64,000 nucleotides of DNA from Devosia sp. FKR38 (GTDB taxonomy: Bacteria > Pseudomonadota > Alphaproteobacteria > Rhizobiales > Devosiaceae): NCBI RefSeq assembly GCF_005222805.1, contig NZ_STGC01000002.1:199836-263835 (forward strand), read 5' to 3'. Position 1 is the first letter of the stretch. The number at the start of each line of letters is the position of its first letter. The notes under the pieces were generated by a model. It was given only the letters and a program-made list of their open reading frames with translations. It was not told where the DNA came from and did no database searches. Below, one piece after another: positions 52,303-61,669 of the stretch. The translations under genes and the position numbers were made by a program.

Positions 52303-53064
52303 CTATTTCGCCGCCATGCGCAGGGCGCCGTCGAGACGGACCACTTCGCCATTGAGATAGTCATTGTCGATCATGGCGGCCACGAGCGCGGCAAACTCCT
52401 CGGGCCGACCCAGCCGGGCCGGATTGGGAATGGAGGCGGCCAGGCCGTCCTGGACCTCCTGGGGCAGTTCGGCCAGCAGTGGCGTCAGGAACAGCCCCGG
52501 CGCAATGGCCAGAACGCGGATGCCGAAGCGGGCGAATTCGCGCGCCGCCGGCAGGGTCAGGGCGACAATGCCCCCCTTGGAGGCTGCATAGGCGGCCTGG
52601 CCGATCTGGCCGTCAAAAGCGGCGACCGAGGCGGTGGAAATGATGACGCCGCGCTGCCCATTGGCATCGGGCTGGCCCAGCGACATGGCATGGGCGCATA
52701 GCCGCATCATGTTGAAACTGCCCACCAGGTTGACTCGGACCACTTTCTCGAAGGCATCGAGCGGCATTGGCCCCTCGCGCCCGACGATGCGCCCGGCCGT
52801 GCCGATCCCGGCGCAATTGACCAGTGCCGATGGCGTGCCCAAAGCCGCGACGGCCTGGCCCACGGCGGCCTCAGCGCTGGCGGCATCGGCCACATCGACG
52901 GCAAAAAAGCGCCCGCCCAGTTCGGCGGCCACGGCCTCGCCCTTGGCGGCGTCGCGGTCAAAGATGGCGGCGCGGGCGCCGGCGGCGACCAGGGCCCGGG
53001 CCGTTGCAGCGCCCAGTCCCGACGCGCCGCCGGTGACAAAGACAGTCTTGCCGGAAATATTCAT
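52303..53064 (-). CDS. SDR 3-hydroxyacyl-CoA dehydrogenase (type 2-like)
   Basis: 253 residues. TGGASGLG binds cofactor, FDRD suggests NAD+, VNCAG, STASVAAFDGQIGQAAYAASKGG carries Ser and YxxxK. RIVGREGPMPLDAFEKVVRVNLVGSFNMMRLCA and ERARFG-like regions match the HSD17B10/FabG-like type 2 3-hydroxyacyl-CoA dehydrogenases. In this operon it would oxidise the 3-hydroxy-3-arylpropionyl-CoA to the beta-ketoacyl-CoA. It starts by ATGA overlap with the thiolase gene. Confidence 0.88.
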   Translation of the reverse strand: MNISGKTVFVTGGASGLGAATARALVAAGARAAIFDRDAAKGEAVAAELGGRFFAVDVADAASAEAAVGQAVAALGTPSALVNCAGIGTAGRIVGREGPMPLDAFEKVVRVNLVGSFNMMRLCAHAMSLGQPDANGQRGVIISTASVAAFDGQIGQAAYAASKGGIVALTLPAAREFARFGIRVLAIAPGLFLTPLLAELPQEVQDGLAASIPNPARLGRPEEFAALVAAMIDNDYLNGEVVRLDGALRMAAK

Positions 53065-54305
53065 GCTGCAGCCTCAGGATTCTCGATCAGCAGGGCAATG
53101 CCCTGCCCGCCGCCGATACAGGCCGAGGCAATGCCATAGCGGGTGCGCGAACGCTTGAGCTCAAGCGCCAGCGTCAGGCCCAGGCGGATGCCGGTAACGC
53201 CCAGCGGATGGCCAATGGCAATGGCGCCGCCATTGACGTTGAGCTTGTCTTCGTCGAGCCCCAGTTCATCGACACAGGCCAGGATCTGAGCGCCGAAGGC
53301 CTCGTTGATCTCGATGCGGTCGATCTGGTCGAGGCGCAGGCCTGCGGCTTCGAGCACCGCGCGGATGGCCGGGGCTGGACCGATGCCCATGATCTGCGGC
53401 GGCACGCCAATGGCAGCGCTGGCCATAATGCGCGCCAGTGGCGTGTGGCCATTGGCCCTGGCATAGGCCGACGAGGCCACCAGCACCGCGCCGGCACCAT
53501 CAACGATGGCCGAGGAATTGCCGCCGGTCTGCACGCCGCCAAAGGCCGGGCGCAGCTTGGACAGCACCTCGTAGGACGAGGCGCGGATATGGCTGTCGGT
53601 GTCGACGCTCTCGACGCCGCGCGGCAGCTTGAGGCTGCGCGTATCGATGCCCTCGATGGCAAAGTTCTCGCTGGTGACGGACACGATCTCCTCGGCCAGG
53701 ATGCCGGCGTCGCGGGCGGCAAGGGCGCGGTTGAAGCTGCGCTCGGCAAAGCGGTCCACGCGCTCGCGGCCGATATTGTACTGCTTGGCCAGGTTCTCGG
53801 CGGTGTCGCCCATATTGACGCAGCCGGCGGGGTCGTAGAGCGCCTCCCACAGGAAGTCCTTGAACTCCACCTTGCCCATGGTGAAGCCATTGCGGTGCGT
53901 ATAGGCGGCAATGGGATTGCGGCTCATGCTTTCGCAGCCGGCGGCCAGGGTCAGATCAACGCGACCGAGCGAAACGGAATCGGCGGCCTGGGCGATGACT
54001 TCCAGCCCAGTACCGCAGATGCGCTGCACCAGATGGGCGGGCGCTTCGACCGGCGCGCCGGCATAGAGCCCGATATGGCGCGGCGTGACATAGGCATCAA
54101 ACGACGCCTGGGCCATGGAGCCGGCAATGGTGTGGCCGATGTCGGCCGCCTTGACGCCGGTGCGCGCAATGGCAGCGCGGGCCGCCTTGATGCCCAGGTC
54201 AATCGGGGAGATCTCGGCGAAGGCGCCGCGATAGTCGATGAAGGGCGTGCGGGCGCCGCCGAGCAACCAGGCGTCATCGAAGGTGAGGCGAAGGCCTTTG
54301 CTCAT
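53061..54305 (-). CDS. Thiolase, probable aryl-beta-ketoacyl-CoA thiolase
   Basis: 414 residues. The nucleophile Cys is in QRICGTGLEV. EINEAFGAQ matches NEAFA, GGAIAIGHPLGVTG provides the His, and SACIGGGQGIALLIE provides the second Cys. LLGGARTPFIDYRGAFAEISPIDLGIKAA is the family N-terminus. It would cleave the aryl beta-ketopropionyl-CoA to aroyl-CoA and acetyl-CoA. A central insert (KVEFKDFLWEALYDPAGCVNMGDTAENLAKQYNI) is longer than in short-chain thiolases. The CoA-ligase gene ends 3 bp upstream. Confidence 0.9.
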   Translation of the reverse strand: MSKGLRLTFDDAWLLGGARTPFIDYRGAFAEISPIDLGIKAARAAIARTGVKAADIGHTIAGSMAQASFDAYVTPRHIGLYAGAPVEAPAHLVQRICGTGLEVIAQAADSVSLGRVDLTLAAGCESMSRNPIAAYTHRNGFTMGKVEFKDFLWEALYDPAGCVNMGDTAENLAKQYNIGRERVDRFAERSFNRALAARDAGILAEEIVSVTSENFAIEGIDTRSLKLPRGVESVDTDSHIRASSYEVLSKLRPAFGGVQTGGNSSAIVDGAGAVLVASSAYARANGHTPLARIMASAAIGVPPQIMGIGPAPAIRAVLEAAGLRLDQIDRIEINEAFGAQILACVDELGLDEDKLNVNGGAIAIGHPLGVTGIRLGLTLALELKRSRTRYGIASACIGGGQGIALLIENPEAAA

Positions 54306-54308
54306 GGA

Positions 54309-56168
54309 TCAGGTGCCTTTTTTTGGACAGACAATGATGTCGGGGCCGGGATGGTCGGCGTGCAATGCCGCCACGAGATCGGCCCGGTGGCTGCGCACGG
54401 CGCGCTGGTTGATCGAGCCCTTGTCGGTGATCTCGCCCTTGTCGATGTCGGGCAGTGCCGCCATCAGCAGGGCACGCGCCACATGGTTGGAACTGCCGGT
54501 GGATTTTGCCGCCAGGGCGGCAAGACTCTCGGTGAATTTCTGCCGCACGGCCGGATGGGCGGTGATGGTCTCAGCATCGGTGCCCGTCGGCAACCCGGCA
54601 TGACGCGCGCAGGCCTCAAGATCGGGAAAAATCATGGCACCGATGTAATTGAGATCAAGCCCGGTCAGCACCACGTCGCGGATCAGCGGCGCGCAGGCGC
54701 CGATGACCGCAGCGCGAACCGCAGCGAAATTGACCCAGGTGCCGGTCGAGAGCTTGAAGTCCTCGGTGACGCGCCCGTCAAACACCAGGCCTTTGCCGAG
54801 GTCCTCATCATCGGCGAAGCGAACCGCGTCGCCGATGCGATAGAAGCCTTCCTCGTCAAAGGCCTCGGCCGTCTTGTCGGCGTCGCGCCAATAGCCGGGC
54901 GTGACATTGGGGCCCTTGAGGCGCAGCTCGGTCTTGTCGCCATTGGGCACCAGCTTGACGCTCATGCCGGCGGCCGGCAGGCCGATGTGACCGGCCTGGG
55001 AAACGACCCAGGTGGTGGTGAAGGCAAAGGGCGCAGTTTCGGTCGAGCCATAGCCGGTGATGATCATCACATGTTGGCCGGTCTCCTGCCGCGCGGCGGC
55101 GTCGAGCCCGTCGAACACATGCTGGGACAGGCCCGCGCCGGCATATTGCAGCAGTTTGAGCCGGGCAAACAGGTTGCGCCGCGCCTCGGGATGCTCGTCA
55201 AAGGCGGCGACAAGGAACTCATAGGCCTTGGGCACATTGGTGAAGAAGGTGGGCTGCACCGTCTTGAGGTTTTCCAGCGTGCGGCCGATGCGCGCCGGGG
55301 TCGGCTGGCCATCGTCGATATAGAAGCTGCCGCCATTGTAGATGGCGATGCCGGTGTTGTGGCTGCCGCCGGCGACGTGGTTCCAGGGCATCCAGTCGAG
55401 CAGCACCGGCGGCTCGTCGGCCAGAAAGGCCAGGGCCGTGCGGATCATTTCCTGGTTGCAGGCCATCATGCGATTGGTGGTGATGACGCCCTTGGGCAGG
55501 CCGGTGGAGCCGGAGGTGAACAGCACCTTGGCCACGGTGTCGGGCGTGATCGCTGCATGGGCGGCGGCCACGGCTGGCGTCACCGGCGTGTTCAGCAGAT
55601 CGGCAAAGACATGGGCATTGCCTCCGGCGGGCGGATTGCTGCGCACGATGAGCGGCGTATCGGCGCCGAAAACGGCGTTGATGGCCGGGGCGAAGCGGCT
55701 GCCATCGCTGGCATAGACCATGCCGGGGGTCAGCAGGCCGGCGATATGCCGGAGCTTGCCGAAATCGGTGGAGACCAGCGAATAGGCCGGGGAAATGGGG
55801 GCATAGGGAATGCCGACCCAGATGGCGGCCATGCCGAGCAGGAAGTGTTCGACCTCATTGCCCGACAGGATCATCAGCGGGCGCTCGGCACTCAATCCAG
55901 CATCGAGCAGGAACTGCGCCAGCGGCGGAATGGCGTCGCGCACCTGGGCGAAGGTCAGTTCGCGCCAGCCAGCACCATCACGGTCGGCGATCAGCACGGC
56001 ATCGGGCGTCTTGTCGGCCCACTGCTTGAGCGCATCGACAATCGAGCGCGGATAGTGCCCGAGCGTTTCCACCGAGCTGATAATCGTGCTGCCGTCGGCG
56101 CGGCGTTCCGCGCTCGCGGCCATATTGCCCAGCCGCACGGAGCGGACAGGCGTGGTCAGAATGTTCAT
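54309..56168 (-). CDS. fcs: Feruloyl-CoA synthase
   Basis: 619 residues of the adenylate-forming ligase superfamily. LFTSGSTGLPKG binds phosphate, ITGYGSTETAPF is the A5 motif, FDGRVTEDFKLSTGTW is the hinge-Asp region (DGRVxEDFKL is characteristic of feruloyl-CoA synthases), and KGEITDKGSINQ holds the catalytic Lys. It activates ferulate, and probably coumarate or caffeate, with ATP and CoA. The start at 56168 follows GGGAGGA. It is first in the operon, with a 29-bp palindrome 16 bp upstream. Gene symbol by family. Confidence 0.9.
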   Translation of the reverse strand: MNILTTPVRSVRLGNMAASAERRADGSTIISSVETLGHYPRSIVDALKQWADKTPDAVLIADRDGAGWRELTFAQVRDAIPPLAQFLLDAGLSAERPLMILSGNEVEHFLLGMAAIWVGIPYAPISPAYSLVSTDFGKLRHIAGLLTPGMVYASDGSRFAPAINAVFGADTPLIVRSNPPAGGNAHVFADLLNTPVTPAVAAAHAAITPDTVAKVLFTSGSTGLPKGVITTNRMMACNQEMIRTALAFLADEPPVLLDWMPWNHVAGGSHNTGIAIYNGGSFYIDDGQPTPARIGRTLENLKTVQPTFFTNVPKAYEFLVAAFDEHPEARRNLFARLKLLQYAGAGLSQHVFDGLDAAARQETGQHVMIITGYGSTETAPFAFTTTWVVSQAGHIGLPAAGMSVKLVPNGDKTELRLKGPNVTPGYWRDADKTAEAFDEEGFYRIGDAVRFADDEDLGKGLVFDGRVTEDFKLSTGTWVNFAAVRAAVIGACAPLIRDVVLTGLDLNYIGAMIFPDLEACARHAGLPTGTDAETITAHPAVRQKFTESLAALAAKSTGSSNHVARALLMAALPDIDKGEITDKGSINQRAVRSHRADLVAALHADHPGPDIIVCPKKGT

Positions 56169-56183
56169 GAGTTCCTCCCTCAC

Positions 56184-56212
56184 GAATATAGTTATGTCGC
56201 ATAACTATATTC
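56184..56212. promoter_or_regulatory. 29-bp perfect palindromic operator before the ferulate operon
   Basis: Arms GAATATAGTTATG (56184-56196) and CATAACTATATTC (56200-56212) with centre TCG, 16 bp upstream of the CoA-synthase ATG. AT-rich against a GC-rich background. The ATAGTTATG/CATAACTAT form suits a MarR-type dimer, most likely the regulator at 50633-51085. Confidence 0.8.
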
Positions 56213-56234
56213 GGCGCAAGAGGGAATGACCCGC

Positions 56235-57215
56235 CTATCGCGGCGTCGCGCCGCGATAGCCGATGTCGATCACCGCCCGCCCCTCGGCGAGCCGCGAAAC
56301 GCAGGCACACATATGGCTGTTCTCGGCCTTTTCCGCCTGGCTGAGGAAGACGTCGCGATGGTCGATGGCCGCACTCCGATCCAGCACACGCACGGCGCAG
56401 AGGCCGCATTCGCCGCGCTGGCAATCGTAGATCATCTCCACCCCGGCGCTGATCAGGGCCTCCAGCATGGTCTGGTCGGGTCGCACGGCCACGGCGATAT
56501 CGCGGTTGAGCACCTCGACGGTAAAGGTCTTTTCCGGGAACAGGCCGCTGTCGCCGAACACTTCATAGCGCAGGCGGCTCGCGGGCCGACCGGCCGCTGC
56601 CCAGGCGGCCTTGGCCGCTTCGAGCATGCCGATGGGGCCGCAGAGATAGCATTCTGCCTCTGCCGGCAGGGCCGCGAACTCGGCCGCCAGGTCGATATGC
56701 TCGCCCTGGGCATTGTCGCGCAGGCTGAGGCGGTCGCCGAGCAGCGCTGTCAGTTCATCGGCAAAGGCCATGAGCGGACGCGAGCGCGCGGCATAGACCA
56801 GGCGCAGCGAAGCGCCCCGCGCCGCCAGCGCCCGCGCCATGCCATAGATGGGGGTGATGCCGATGCCGCCGGCCAGCAGCAGATAATGGCCGGCGCGCCA
56901 ATTCAGTTCAAAACGGTTCTCGGGAACCGTGAGCCGGAGCGACTGGCCGGTCTCGAGCGACCACATGAAGCGCGAGCCGCCGCGGCTTTGGGGATGCAGC
57001 TTGACCCCCACGGCAATCTGCCCCTGTGGCGCGGGCAGCACGGTATAGGTGCGGATGGCCGCCTCGCCGTCAATCTCGACCCGGACATTGCTATGCGAGC
57101 CAGGCTCGAAGCGGGGCACGGCCCCCTCGACGTCAAAGGCCAGATAGCGGACATCCTCGGCGAGCGGCCGGATTTCGGCGACGCGGGCATCGCGCCATTC
57201 GATACGATTGCGCAT
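56235..57215 (-). CDS. vanB: Vanillate O-demethylase reductase subunit (PDR/VanB family)
   Basis: 326 residues in phthalate-dioxygenase-reductase order. The FMN domain has GSHSNVRVEI and IRTYTVLPAP, where the RxYT motif binds flavin. The NAD domain has LLLAGGIGITPIYGMARAL and CYLCGPIGML. The C-terminal plant-type 2Fe-2S domain has YDCQRGECGLCAVRV and a last Cys in HMCACVSRL. It passes electrons from NADH to VanA. It is downstream of vanA and the GntR gene on the same strand after a 155-bp gap, and just before the fcs operator. Confidence 0.9.
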   Translation of the reverse strand: MRNRIEWRDARVAEIRPLAEDVRYLAFDVEGAVPRFEPGSHSNVRVEIDGEAAIRTYTVLPAPQGQIAVGVKLHPQSRGGSRFMWSLETGQSLRLTVPENRFELNWRAGHYLLLAGGIGITPIYGMARALAARGASLRLVYAARSRPLMAFADELTALLGDRLSLRDNAQGEHIDLAAEFAALPAEAECYLCGPIGMLEAAKAAWAAAGRPASRLRYEVFGDSGLFPEKTFTVEVLNRDIAVAVRPDQTMLEALISAGVEMIYDCQRGECGLCAVRVLDRSAAIDHRDVFLSQAEKAENSHMCACVSRLAEGRAVIDIGYRGATPR

Positions 57216-57370
57216 GTGGTTTTCCTCCCAATGGTGGCGCGCCTTTGTGCCTCCCCTTCCTCCTCGGGGCCGGGCCAGGGCAGCCAGTCAACCTGGCAAC
57301 ACCCCGCCTTTGGTCCAACCGCAAGCGGGTGGGTGCACAGGCGCTTGTTGTTGTGTGGCTCTTGCGGGGA

Positions 57371-58102
57371 CTAGCCCATCACCAGCGACAGAGCCGGCAC
57401 CCGGCGGATCAGGCTGCGATCCTCGTCGAGCACATGTTCGAGATTCTGCCGCGCCAGGCGGGCATGTTCGCGGGCCAGCGCTTCAGCGCGCGCGCCCTCG
57501 CGCATCTCGATGGCATGGACCATGGCGCGATGCTGCGCCTGGGCGCCGTAGAGCGAGCGACGGAAGGCGGGCACATCGGCCTGCTTGTCGAGAAAGGCGC
57601 TGGGCGAAGCAAAAGGCAGGCTGGTCACCCGCTCGATCTCGCGCCTTATGGTCTGGCTCGCCAGCCCCCAGAGGCGTTCGTGGAACGCCGCATTGAGGTC
57701 GACATAGCGGTCGAAATCCATCACCTCCACCGTGCCGCGCAGGGTGGTGTCCAGCTCGACCAGCAGGCGATGCAGATCGCCCATGCGGGCCGGGGCCACG
57801 CCACGCTCGGCAGCCAGCCGCAGCGCCGTGCCTTCCAGCACGCCGCGCAGCTCAATGGCGTCGATCACATCCTCGCGGGTAAAACTGCGCACGGCATAGC
57901 CGCCCGAGGGAATGGTATCGACCAGCCCCTCCTGCCCCAGCCGGGCCAGCGCCGCCCGCAGCGGCGTGCGCGAAATGCCGAGCTTTTCGGCCAGCGCCAC
58001 TTCGGACAGGCGCGAGCCGGCGCGGATCTCGCCGGAGACGATCAGGTCGCGCACGCCCATCAGGGCCCGTTGCGACTGCTGGGCGCGATCGGATTTTTCC
58101 AT
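57371..58102 (-). CDS. GntR/FadR-type regulator (VanR-like by context)
   Basis: 243 residues. The winged HTH reads RDLIVSGEIRAGSRLSEVALAEKLGISRTPLRAALARLGQEGLVDTIPSGGYAVRSF. An FCD ligand domain follows with FDRYVDLNAAFHERLWGLA and AQAQHRAMVHAIEMREGARAEALAREHA (metal-binding Asp/His positions). The start shares bases with the vanA stop (TGATG). VanR proteins of this type repress vanAB and are released by vanillate. The TGTATAC-type element before vanA is the likely operator. Confidence 0.88.
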   Translation of the reverse strand: MEKSDRAQQSQRALMGVRDLIVSGEIRAGSRLSEVALAEKLGISRTPLRAALARLGQEGLVDTIPSGGYAVRSFTREDVIDAIELRGVLEGTALRLAAERGVAPARMGDLHRLLVELDTTLRGTVEVMDFDRYVDLNAAFHERLWGLASQTIRREIERVTSLPFASPSAFLDKQADVPAFRRSLYGAQAQHRAMVHAIEMREGARAEALAREHARLARQNLEHVLDEDRSLIRRVPALSLVMG

Positions 58103-59157
58103 CACTCGGCGGCCTGGCGTAGGCTGGTCTCGTCCGCAATCATTCGGTCAATCAGCCGCCGCGCCCACATCGAACCGGCGTCGATGTTGAGGTTGTAGAT
58201 GACGTGGTCCGGATTGGCGTCGATGGCCTTCTGCTGGGCCTCGAGGATACGTTCGTCCTCGCGGAAAATCGACGACACGCCCTCGCGCAGAGTGTGGGTG
58301 CGCGCCTGTTCATCGATCTTGTAGTTGCGGGCGAAGGCCCAGAAATAGTGGCAGGTCTTGTCGGTCTCGGGCGTCATGGTGTTGAGCACGAAGCCGTTGA
58401 CGCCCTGGCTGCGGTCGCCCTCGGGCGCGCCGGTGCCGGTGGGCGCCACGCCCACGTCGATGGCGATGGTGGCCGGCGCCTGGAAGTTGATGATCTGCCA
58501 GCGGTCGACATTGCCCGGCTTGCCGAGCTGACCGCGCCAGAAGGGAGGCGCGTCGATGTCGCGCATCCAGCGCGTGATGGTGGCGGTATTATCGGTGTGG
58601 GTGGCCTCAAAGGGCGCCTCGGCGACGGCGCGATTGCCGATCGAGGAGCCATGCACATAGGTCTCGTGCGTCAAATCCATCAGATTGTCGATCACCAGCC
58701 GGTAGTCGCATTGGGCATGGATATATTTGCCGTCGGCGGCCCAGGCGGGATCGTCATTCCAGTGCAGATCGGGGACCAGCGCCGGGTCGGCCAGGGCCGG
58801 ATCGCCCATCCAGACCCAGATGAAGCGATGCCGCTCGACCAGGGGATAGGCCCGCACACAGGCCGAGGGGTTAATGGTGTCTTGCGATGGCATGTATACA
58901 CATCGACCCGAGTCATCGAACTCCAGGCCATGATAGCCGCAGATGACATTGTCGTCGTGCAGCTCGCCCATCGACAGCGGCAGCAGCCGGTGCCAGCAGG
59001 CGTCGGCCAGCGCAACGGCGGTTCCATCCAGCTTTCGATAGAGAACAACGGGCTTGTTGCAGATGGTGCGCGGCAGCAGCGCGCGCTTGATTTCAACGTC
59101 CCAGGCCGCGGCATACCAGGCGTTCAGCGGAAAACGTGGCTCGTCCATATCTGTCAT
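58102..59157 (-). CDS. vanA: Vanillate O-demethylase oxygenase subunit
   Basis: 351 residues. The Rieske cluster is ACWHRLLPLS...VICGYHG (CxH and CxxH, 17 residues apart). The mononuclear iron site is in DNLMDLTHETYVHGSSIGN (Asp and two His). FPLNAWYAAAWDVEI is the usual start region. With VanB it demethylates vanillate to protocatechuate and formaldehyde. Starts at 59157 (GGGGAGGAG immediately upstream) and 59148 are both possible. It is the head gene of vanA-vanR-vanB, divergent from the MetE-like gene. Confidence 0.9.
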   Translation of the reverse strand: MTDMDEPRFPLNAWYAAAWDVEIKRALLPRTICNKPVVLYRKLDGTAVALADACWHRLLPLSMGELHDDNVICGYHGLEFDDSGRCVYMPSQDTINPSACVRAYPLVERHRFIWVWMGDPALADPALVPDLHWNDDPAWAADGKYIHAQCDYRLVIDNLMDLTHETYVHGSSIGNRAVAEAPFEATHTDNTATITRWMRDIDAPPFWRGQLGKPGNVDRWQIINFQAPATIAIDVGVAPTGTGAPEGDRSQGVNGFVLNTMTPETDKTCHYFWAFARNYKIDEQARTHTLREGVSSIFREDERILEAQQKAIDANPDHVIYNLNIDAGSMWARRLIDRMIADETSLRQAAE

Positions 59158-59188
59158 CTCCTCCCCGAGATGCGGCATTGAACACCGG

Positions 59189-59197
59189 TTGTATACA
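59189..59197. promoter_or_regulatory. VanR-type operator candidate
   Basis: TTGTATACA, followed by TTTTGCAA, in the spacer between vanA and the MetE-like gene. TGTATACA is the core seen in GntR/FadR-type (VanR) operators. The same 8-mer recurs at 58893-58900 inside vanA. Confidence 0.5.
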
Positions 59198-59269
59198 TTT
59201 TGCAAGATTGTCATTGCCAGTCCGGCGAGATCGCGCGATCACCCTTGCACCCAAGAGGAGGAGACACTC

Positions 59270-60391
59270 ATGGCCGTAGCCAAGCCGCCCTATCACGCCG
59301 ACGTCGTCGGCAGCTTTCTGAGACCGACCGCTGTGCATGCCGCGCGCCGCGCGCATTTCACCGACAAGACACTGTCCGCCGAAGCGCTCAAGGAAATCGA
59401 AGACGCTGCGATCCGCGACGTCATCCGCATGCAGGAGGAGGCCGGCCTCAAGGCTGTGACCGATGGCGAGTTCCGTCGCGCCTGGTGGCATTTCGACTTC
59501 ATGGGCATGCTGGATGGGCTCGAGATCGAGCATCGCGCCGCCGGCGGCATCCAGTTCCATGGCGTGGCCACCAAGGCCGACGTCCCGGTGATCACCGGCA
59601 AGCTGGGCTTCCCGGCTGACCATCCGATGCTGGAGCACTTCAAATTCGTTGCTGCCAACAGCACGGTGACGCCCAAGATCTCGATCCCAGGCCCCAGCGC
59701 CATCCACTTCCGCATCGCCCAGGACGATATCGGGCATGCCGCCTATCGCGACGACGCCGAGGAATATTTCGCTGACATCACCGCGACCTACAAGGCCGCG
59801 GTCTCGGCGTTCTACGACGCCGGTTGTCGCTATCTGCAGATGGACGACATCTTTTTTGCCTATCTGTGCGATCCCAAGATCCGCGCCGAGCGCCTGGCCA
59901 AGGGCGAGGACCCCGACTGGCTGATCAGCCGCTATGCCAAGATGATGCACGACGCGATCGTCGACCGGCCGGACGACATGCTGATCGGCATGCACATGTG
60001 CCGGGGCAATTTCAAATCCACCTGGGTGGCCGATGGCGCCTATGACCCGGCGGCCGACGCCGTGTTCAACCAGACCGATGTCGACATCTACTTCATGGAA
60101 TATGATTCCGAGCGCGCCGGCGGGCTGGAGCCGCTGCGCCTGCTGCCCAAGGGCAAAAAGCGCGTGCTGCCCGGCTTCATCACCACCAAGACGGCGGAAC
60201 TGGAAGACCTCGACGACCTCAAGCGCAAGTTCGAGGCGGCAGCCCAGTTTGCCGATATCGACCAGCTCGGCATCGCGCCGCAGTGTGGCTTTGCCTCCAC
60301 CGAAGAGGGCAATGCCATCACCATGGATGATCAGCGCCGCAAGCTTGATCTGGTGGTCAAGACGGCCGAAGCCATCTGGGGCGGCGTCTAG
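59270..60391 (+). CDS. MetE C-terminal-domain-like methyltransferase
   Basis: 373 residues, a single MetE catalytic barrel without the N-terminal half of full MetE. Zinc ligands are recognisable: His and Cys in IGMHMCRGNF, Glu in IYFMEYDSERAGG, Cys in IAPQCGFAS. VVGSFLRP and VTDGEFRRAWWHFDF match the family. AGGAGGAG precedes the ATG at 59270. Relatives use methyl-tetrahydrofolate or other methyl donors with homocysteine. Divergent from vanA, it may deal with C1 units from demethoxylation or methylate homocysteine under that demand (inference). Confidence 0.85.
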   Translation: MAVAKPPYHADVVGSFLRPTAVHAARRAHFTDKTLSAEALKEIEDAAIRDVIRMQEEAGLKAVTDGEFRRAWWHFDFMGMLDGLEIEHRAAGGIQFHGVATKADVPVITGKLGFPADHPMLEHFKFVAANSTVTPKISIPGPSAIHFRIAQDDIGHAAYRDDAEEYFADITATYKAAVSAFYDAGCRYLQMDDIFFAYLCDPKIRAERLAKGEDPDWLISRYAKMMHDAIVDRPDDMLIGMHMCRGNFKSTWVADGAYDPAADAVFNQTDVDIYFMEYDSERAGGLEPLRLLPKGKKRVLPGFITTKTAELEDLDDLKRKFEAAAQFADIDQLGIAPQCGFASTEEGNAITMDDQRRKLDLVVKTAEAIWGGV

Positions 60392-60401
60392 CCGCCCCGG
60401 T

Positions 60402-60426
60402 CCGGCGCCGGTGAAGCCGGCGCCGG
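60402..60426. terminator. Bidirectional hairpins between the MetE-like and pobA genes
   Basis: CCGGCGCCGG (60402-60411) repeats as its own complement at 60417-60426 around TGAAG. A second stem GGGGCGGC (60378-60385) / GCCGCCCC (60391-60398) spans the MetE-like stop codon. Very GC-rich, no long T-run. Confidence 0.6.
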
Positions 60427-60430
60427 CGCC

Positions 60431-61603
<1,173 letters not shown>

Positions 61604-61669
61604 TCAAGCATGCGGAAGATCGGCCGCTTGAGAATGGACAGGCGAGGCAATCGCTTGCACTATCGGAAC

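Noticed and set aside
53208-56204. 998-codon plus-strand frame opposite the thiolase and feruloyl-CoA synthase genes
   Set aside because: Very long, but antisense to two intact conserved enzymes with all catalytic motifs; it has no recognisable domain and runs through their operator.
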